Origin: CAYYIS01 sp964470965
Lineage (GTDB): Bacteria > JAAXHH01 > JABIQT01
DNA: 41,311 bases
Direction: 5' to 3'
Assembly: GCA_964470965.1 (NCBI GenBank)
Contig: CAYYIS010000043.1
Span: 1 to 41,311, forward strand
Positions 38,482 through 41,311 of the stretch are shown one piece after another. The notes below the pieces were generated by a model, which searched no databases, was not told the origin of the DNA, and saw only the letters and a list, made by a program, of their open reading frames with translations. Position 1 is the stretch's first letter. Every line of letters begins with the position of its first letter. The translations under genes were made by a program, and so were the position numbers.

Positions 38482-39306
38482 CTATTTCCGTCGCTTAATG
38501 ATATGCATATTCGATTTCTTGTTCTTTTTCCGGGTTTTGTATCCCTTGGCAAGCTGTCCCCATGGACTGGTCGGATGCCTTCCCCCGGAACTTTTGCCTT
38601 CTCCACCACCCATCGGGTGATCGACCGGGTTCATAGCCACGCCCCGAGTATGACTCCTCCGTCCCAGCCAACGGGAACGCCCGGCTTTACCCAACGAGAT
38701 GTTCTCATGCTCCACATTGCCTATTTGACCTACAGTGGCAGAGCAGATAAGGGGCACGCGACGTATTTCACCGGAAGGAAGGCGCAACTGGGCCCAATCA
38801 CCTTCTTTTGCCATGAGTTGTGCCACGGTGCCAGCGGACCGCACAATCTGCCCCCCCTTGCCAGGTTGCAACTCCACGTTGTGAATCAACGTTCCCATAG
38901 GCATTCTGGACATGGGCATGTGGTTCCCGTTACGGATCTCTGCATTTTCACCGGAGACCACAGTCTGGCCGACGGTCAAGCCCAGCGGCGCCAGGATGTA
39001 ACGTTTCTCACCATCGGCATAAACTATGAGTGCGATACGTGCGGAACGGTTTGGATCGTATTCGATCGAGTCTACACGTCCCGGGATGTCGACCTTGTTC
39101 CGTTTGAAATCTATTAGGCGATACCGCCGCTTGTGGCCGCCACCACGGTGGCGTGACGTCATCCGTCCTAGATTGTTTCGCCCACCTGTACGCTTGAGAG
39201 GACGCAACAGAGATGGCTCAGGGTCTTTGCGGGTGATCTCTTCAAAACTGGATACCGTCTTGTAGCGGTTCGATGGTGTCGTTGGTCGAAATGATCGGAC
39301 TGGCAT
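38482..39306 (-). CDS. rplB: 50S ribosomal protein L2
   Basis: 274 residues, needed for subunit joining and peptidyl transferase activity. RNNLGRMTSRHRGGGHKRRY, RLIDFKRNKVDIPGRV, IEYDPNRSARIALIVYADGE and the active-site-side RGVAMNPVDHPMGGGEGKSS. The second histidine of the usual DHPHGGGEG is Met here, as in several other phyla. Basic end NKKSNMHIIKRRK. Confidence 0.98.
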   Translation of the reverse strand: MPVRSFRPTTPSNRYKTVSSFEEITRKDPEPSLLRPLKRTGGRNNLGRMTSRHRGGGHKRRYRLIDFKRNKVDIPGRVDSIEYDPNRSARIALIVYADGEKRYILAPLGLTVGQTVVSGENAEIRNGNHMPMSRMPMGTLIHNVELQPGKGGQIVRSAGTVAQLMAKEGDWAQLRLPSGEIRRVPLICSATVGQIGNVEHENISLGKAGRSRWLGRRSHTRGVAMNPVDHPMGGGEGKSSGGRHPTSPWGQLAKGYKTRKKNKKSNMHIIKRRK

Positions 39307-39357
39307 ACATTACCTCATACAAGTTGTTAACTACCTACAGAACCGGGAAAAATCGAT

Positions 39358-39648
39358 CTATGCACCGGCGAACAGGTCGATCGTATCACCGTTTGCCAGC
39401 GTTACGATGGCCTTCTTCCAATCGGGCCTTTTTCCCTCGAATCGTCCAAGACGCTTTACTTTGCCTTTCATCCTCATGGTTCTGACGGCGTCGACCCGAA
39501 CATCGAAAATCTCTTCTATCGCACTTTTAATCTCCAACTTATTGGCATGGAGCGCGACCTCAAAAACATATTTATTTTCATCGTCACGGAGCAAATGGTT
39601 CTTCTCTGTAAGCAAGGGTCTGCCGATTATCGATCTCGCGTTAATCAT
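39358..39648 (-). CDS. rplW: 50S ribosomal protein L23
   Basis: 96 residues. IIGRPLLTEKNHLLRDDENK, YVFEVALHANKLEIKSAIEE, FDVRVDAVRTMRMKGKVKRL and the end GDTIDLFAGA match. It forms the docking site for trigger factor and SRP at the tunnel exit. Its ATG overlaps the rplD stop by 4 bases. Confidence 0.97.
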   Translation of the reverse strand: MINARSIIGRPLLTEKNHLLRDDENKYVFEVALHANKLEIKSAIEEIFDVRVDAVRTMRMKGKVKRLGRFEGKRPDWKKAIVTLANGDTIDLFAGA

Positions 39649-40274
39649 GCCTTCAACGCCTCCTCAACCTGCTTCAATCCTTCTCGGGTGAAGATGAGCA
39701 CGTCATGATGCAACAATTCGTGTATATGCGCAGAAGAAGCAAGATTAATACTCACCTTCGGAATGTTCCTACAGGATTTGTATACGGATGCATCACTCCG
39801 ATCCATGAGGACCAGGCATTTCTTATGATTCACAGCCATCGTATCCAGAATACCTGCCATCTGCTTGGTTTTCGGCACATCGAATTTCAGATCCTCAATC
39901 ACCACCACTGAACCATCTTGTGCCCGGGACGACAGAACCGATCGTATCGCAAGACGCCGAATTTTTTTCGGTATCGTATATCGGTAATCGCGAGGTTTCG
40001 GTCCGAACGCCCGTCCGCCGCCCACACGACTCGGTGACCGGTATGATCCCATACGGGCTCGTCCCAGTCCTTTCTGCCGAAATACTTTCTTTCCGGTATA
40101 AGACACATCACTTCGCGTCTGTGTGCGAACCGTTCCCTGACGTTGATTGGCCAGGTAAAGCTTTTCCGCCTCATAGATCGCATTAGTATTAGGCTCGATT
40201 CCGAAAACGGAAGGCTCCAGATCTATATCACCTTGCTCAGTCCCGTCGCTCTCATACAATCGTGCTGTCGGCAT
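39645..40274 (-). CDS. rplD: 50S ribosomal protein L4
   Basis: 209 residues from ATG 40274, with GAGGGG about 5 bases upstream; a TTG four codons earlier would overlap that site. NTNAIYEAEKLYLANQRQGT, the tunnel loop (SYTGKKVFRQKGLGRARMGS, RVGGGRAFGPKPRDYRY) and the terminal helix (IFTREGLKQVEEAL) are typical. In E. coli L4 also represses the S10 operon; whether that applies here is not visible. Confidence 0.97.
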   Translation of the reverse strand: MPTARLYESDGTEQGDIDLEPSVFGIEPNTNAIYEAEKLYLANQRQGTVRTQTRSDVSYTGKKVFRQKGLGRARMGSYRSPSRVGGGRAFGPKPRDYRYTIPKKIRRLAIRSVLSSRAQDGSVVVIEDLKFDVPKTKQMAGILDTMAVNHKKCLVLMDRSDASVYKSCRNIPKVSINLASSAHIHELLHHDVLIFTREGLKQVEEALKA

Positions 40275-40300
40275 GATTCCCCTCAACTTGCATTTAATAA

Positions 40301-40921
40301 TTAAGCACGTCTGATAGTCACATATCCATTCTTGTGGCCGGGAACCGCCCCTCGAATCAATAGGAGATTCCGATCGGGATCCACACCGACCACTGTCAGA
40401 TTCTTTACCGTCACACGATCATTACCCATACGACCGCCCATCTTGTGTCCCTTGAACACCTTGGATGGAGAAGCGCTCTGTCCGATTGAACCGGGAGCGC
40501 GCCAGCGATCACTCTGGCCGCGCGTTTTCGGACCGCCACGGAAGTTGTATCGTTTTACAACACCCTGAAAGCCTTTACCTTTTGATGTGCCTGTCACGTG
40601 GACCACATCACCCACTTCGAACACGCTGGGGCCGAACGCCTGTCCCAATTCGAATTCGTCGGTAGCATCGACTCGGAATTCCCGAACCAGGAATTGAGAT
40701 TGGGTACCTGCTTTTTTGAAGTGCCCCTGCATGGGCTGAGTGGTATGTTTTTCTTTCTTCTCGCTAAAGCCAAGCTGGACGGCAGAATACCCGTCGGTGG
40801 GATCCGTTTTAACCTGCGTCACATAACAGGGCCCAGCTTCAACAACCGTGACGGGGACCACTTCTCCGCTTTCAGCGAAGATCTGTGTCATACCAATTTT
40901 TTTACCTAACAATCCATCCAT
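40301..40921 (-). CDS. rplC: 50S ribosomal protein L3
   Basis: 206 residues. GLLGKKIGMTQIFAESGEVV at the N-terminus, the rRNA-reaching loop GKGFQGVVKRYNFRGGPKTR G, and GSIGQSASPSKVFKGHKMGG RMGNDRVTVKNL; the glutamine in GSIGQ corresponds to the position methylated by PrmB in E. coli. End block VPGHKNGYVTIRRA. Confidence 0.98.
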   Translation of the reverse strand: MDGLLGKKIGMTQIFAESGEVVPVTVVEAGPCYVTQVKTDPTDGYSAVQLGFSEKKEKHTTQPMQGHFKKAGTQSQFLVREFRVDATDEFELGQAFGPSVFEVGDVVHVTGTSKGKGFQGVVKRYNFRGGPKTRGQSDRWRAPGSIGQSASPSKVFKGHKMGGRMGNDRVTVKNLTVVGVDPDRNLLLIRGAVPGHKNGYVTIRRA

Positions 40922-40930
40922 TTAAGACTC

Positions 40931-41242
40931 CTACAACACCTTTACGTCGACTTGCACCCCAGCAGGCAAATCCAATTTCATCAATGCGTCCACTGTAGGC
41001 TGCGAATGATCGTAGATATCGATCAGACGCTTGTGGATGCGGGTCTCAAACTGCTCCCGGGATTTCTTGTCGATAAACGGGGAACGCAAGACCGTATACA
41101 CACTTCGCCTGGTAGGAAGCGGTATAGGACCCAGAACCTTGGCGCCCGTCCGCTGCACTGCCTGCAGGATTTCTTTCGCAGACTTGTCCAGCATCGCATG
41201 GTCACATGCTTTTAAACGAATTCTAATCTTCTGATCGGGCAC
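40931..41242 (-). CDS. rpsJ: 30S ribosomal protein S10
   Basis: 103 residues. QKIRIRLKACDHAMLDKSAK, RTGAKVLGPIPLPTRRSVYT, VLRSPFIDKKSREQFETRIH and KRLIDIYDHSQPTVDALMKL are the family blocks. GTG start with AAGGAG 8 bases upstream, inside the short gap after tuf. In E. coli it also pairs with NusB in antitermination. Confidence 0.98.
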   Translation of the reverse strand: MPDQKIRIRLKACDHAMLDKSAKEILQAVQRTGAKVLGPIPLPTRRSVYTVLRSPFIDKKSREQFETRIHKRLIDIYDHSQPTVDALMKLDLPAGVQVDVKVL

Positions 41243-41258
41243 TGGCTTAACTCCTTAC

Positions 41259-41311
41259 TTACTCGATGACTTCAGTTACGACTCCGGCACCGACCGTGCG
41301 ACCACCCTCGC
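41259..41311 (-). CDS. tuf: elongation factor Tu, C-terminal end (partial)
   Basis: Only the last 16 codons lie in the window: EGGRTVGAGVVTEVIE and a TAA stop at 41259-41261. This is the highly conserved EF-Tu end. The rest runs off the right edge. The stop is 16 bases before the rpsJ start, so tuf and the S10 cluster are probably one transcript, as when str and S10 operons are joined. Confidence 0.95.
   Translation of the reverse strand, partial: EGGRTVGAGVVTEVIE

Noticed and set aside
38224..39117. 297-codon plus-strand frame across rplB and rpsS
   Set aside because: Overlaps two ribosomal protein genes on the other strand.

Overview
The window looks like a chromosomal piece from an uncultured Gram-negative bacterium of moderate GC content. 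Several proteins carry lipoprotein or Tat signals, SecD and SecF are fused, and the set of cytoplasmic-type sulfatases, an enolase-superfamily dehydratase, an M14 peptidase and a lipoprotein amidohydrolase resembles gene sets known from sponge, marine and soil lineages such as Latescibacterota or Poribacteria. That placement is an inference from gene content only. No tRNA, rRNA, CRISPR array or insertion sequence was seen.

Layout. 1-1.1 kb: a frameshifted cyclophilin and a 2Fe-2S ferredoxin with a near-consensus promoter. 2-4.5 kb: a large M14-type metallopeptidase with a C-terminal amidotransferase-like part. 4.8-9.4 kb (minus strand): a four-gene operon, sulfatase - DUF411 metal-binding protein - enolase-superfamily dehydratase - sulfatase. 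It reads from a promoter whose 17-base spacer is centred on a perfect CAAAACGTTTTG palindrome. 10-11.1 kb (plus): an RlmL-type rRNA methyltransferase. 11.2-19.8 kb (minus): two lipoproteins (DUF4398-like, then a coiled-coil/LysM-like protein), then secDF, ligA, a small unknown protein and a lipoprotein amidohydrolase.

20-24.3 kb (plus): a three-gene unit holding MurG fused to a C-terminal HEAT-like region of about 270 residues, a MraY with an altered HHH motif, and a von Willebrand A-domain protein, closed by a bidirectional terminator. 24.4-26.1 kb: a Tat-exported HisC-like aminotransferase diverges from a small lipoprotein with a basic repeated C-terminus.

26.2-41.3 kb (minus): the fused S10-spc-alpha ribosomal cluster, in the order tuf (3' end), rpsJ, rplC, rplD, rplW, rplB, rpsS, rplV, rpsC, rplP, rpmC, rpsQ, rplN, rplX, rplE, rpsN, rpsH, rplF, rplR, rpsE, rpmD, rplO, secY, adk, infA, rpmJ, rpsM, rpsK, rpsD, rpoA, rplQ. 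It ends at a strong terminator. The small proteins S14, S4 and L36 keep their zinc-binding cysteines, and L17 and L29 carry unusual acidic tails.

The best candidates for something undescribed are the MurG-HEAT/MraY/VWA unit, the sulfatase operon that embeds a probable copper-binding DUF411 gene, and the small lipoprotein with a basic repeated tail.
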